DNA from: Collinsella sp. AF33-16
Lineage (GTDB): Bacteria > Actinomycetota > Coriobacteriia > Coriobacteriales > Coriobacteriaceae
Reading direction: 5' to 3'
NCBI RefSeq assembly: GCF_003475325.1
Contig: NZ_QRQC01000021.1
Span: forward strand, 1 to 29,734
Length of the DNA stretch: 29,734 bases
A program made the position numbers and the translations under genes. The notes beneath the pieces were generated by a model. The model was not told where the DNA came from. It saw only the letters and a program-made list of their open reading frames with translations, and made no database searches. This document shows positions 29,663 through 29,734 of the stretch, in pieces (within the stretch, counting starts at the first letter, position 1; every line of letters starts with the position of its first letter).

Positions 29663-29734
29663 TTACTTAAGCAAAGCTGAAATCTTGGCATCTAGTGAGT
29701 AATCGCCCTCTTTGACACCGGCGATATTGAGCCC
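29663..29734 (-). CDS. C-terminal end of a minus-strand gene, cut by the window edge
   Basis: Read leftward from the window edge, an open frame of 23 codons encodes GLNIAGVKEGDYSLDAKISA followed by LLK and a TAA stop at 29663-29665. It has normal amino-acid composition and faces the peptidase cassette tail to tail with a 39-base gap. The product cannot be identified from so little. Confidence 0.4.
   Translation of the reverse strand, partial: GLNIAGVKEGDYSLDAKISALLK

Overview
The window looks like chromosomal DNA of a high-GC gut actinobacterium of the Coriobacteriia, most likely Collinsella or a close relative. This rests on codon use (strong GC third position in the core genes), the gene set (FeoA-FeoA-FeoB with a Cys-rich FeoB partner, complete kdpFABC-DE, a flavin/Fe-S enoate reductase, GSI-alpha glutamine synthetase) and an actinobacterial GlnR-type orphan regulator beside glnA. 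The genus is an inference; no rRNA or tRNA gene is visible.

Layout. 1-262: a possible insertion-sequence end followed by G-rich degenerate repeats. 263-2515 (minus strand): larB, a C-terminally short larC and a TetR regulator, apparently one operon with an inverted-repeat operator at 2560-2593. 2630-3265 (minus): serB. 3522-5309: aspS with a strong terminator. 5453-5701: an HPr protein with Asp at the usual Ser46 position. 5797-9223: ferrous iron uptake (feoA, feoA, feoB, Cys-rich membrane protein), with a shared palindromic motif before feoA and before feoB. 9416-17931: the high-affinity potassium module, kdpE and kdpD on the minus strand and kdpF-A-B-C on the plus strand, enclosed by two direct copies of a ~100-bp hairpin-forming repeat. 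18032-19981: an Old-Yellow-Enzyme/Fe-S/FAD reductase.

19982-25174 is an accessory stretch: REP-like elements, a frameshifted GntR remnant, an AlbA/Schlafen-type regulator behind three 19-bp palindromes, a repeat-rich 540-bp gap with five tandem 10-bp units, a GntR/FCD regulator, a LacI regulator and a HEPN-MNT toxin-antitoxin pair in which the MNT antitoxin carries an N-terminal RelB/DinJ-like DNA-binding domain. 25227-27358: glnA with a GlnR-box-like site, followed by a GlnR-like regulator. 27543-29623: an AT-richer three-gene cassette of exported or membrane proteins led by a staphopain-like cysteine peptidase. The tail of a minus-strand gene runs off the right edge.

The most unusual items are the DinJ-MNT/HepT fusion system, the peptidase cassette, the LarC without its C-terminal domain, the multi-palindrome promoter of the AlbA-type regulator and the 10-bp tandem array. 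All assignments come from reading the sequence; no database search was run.
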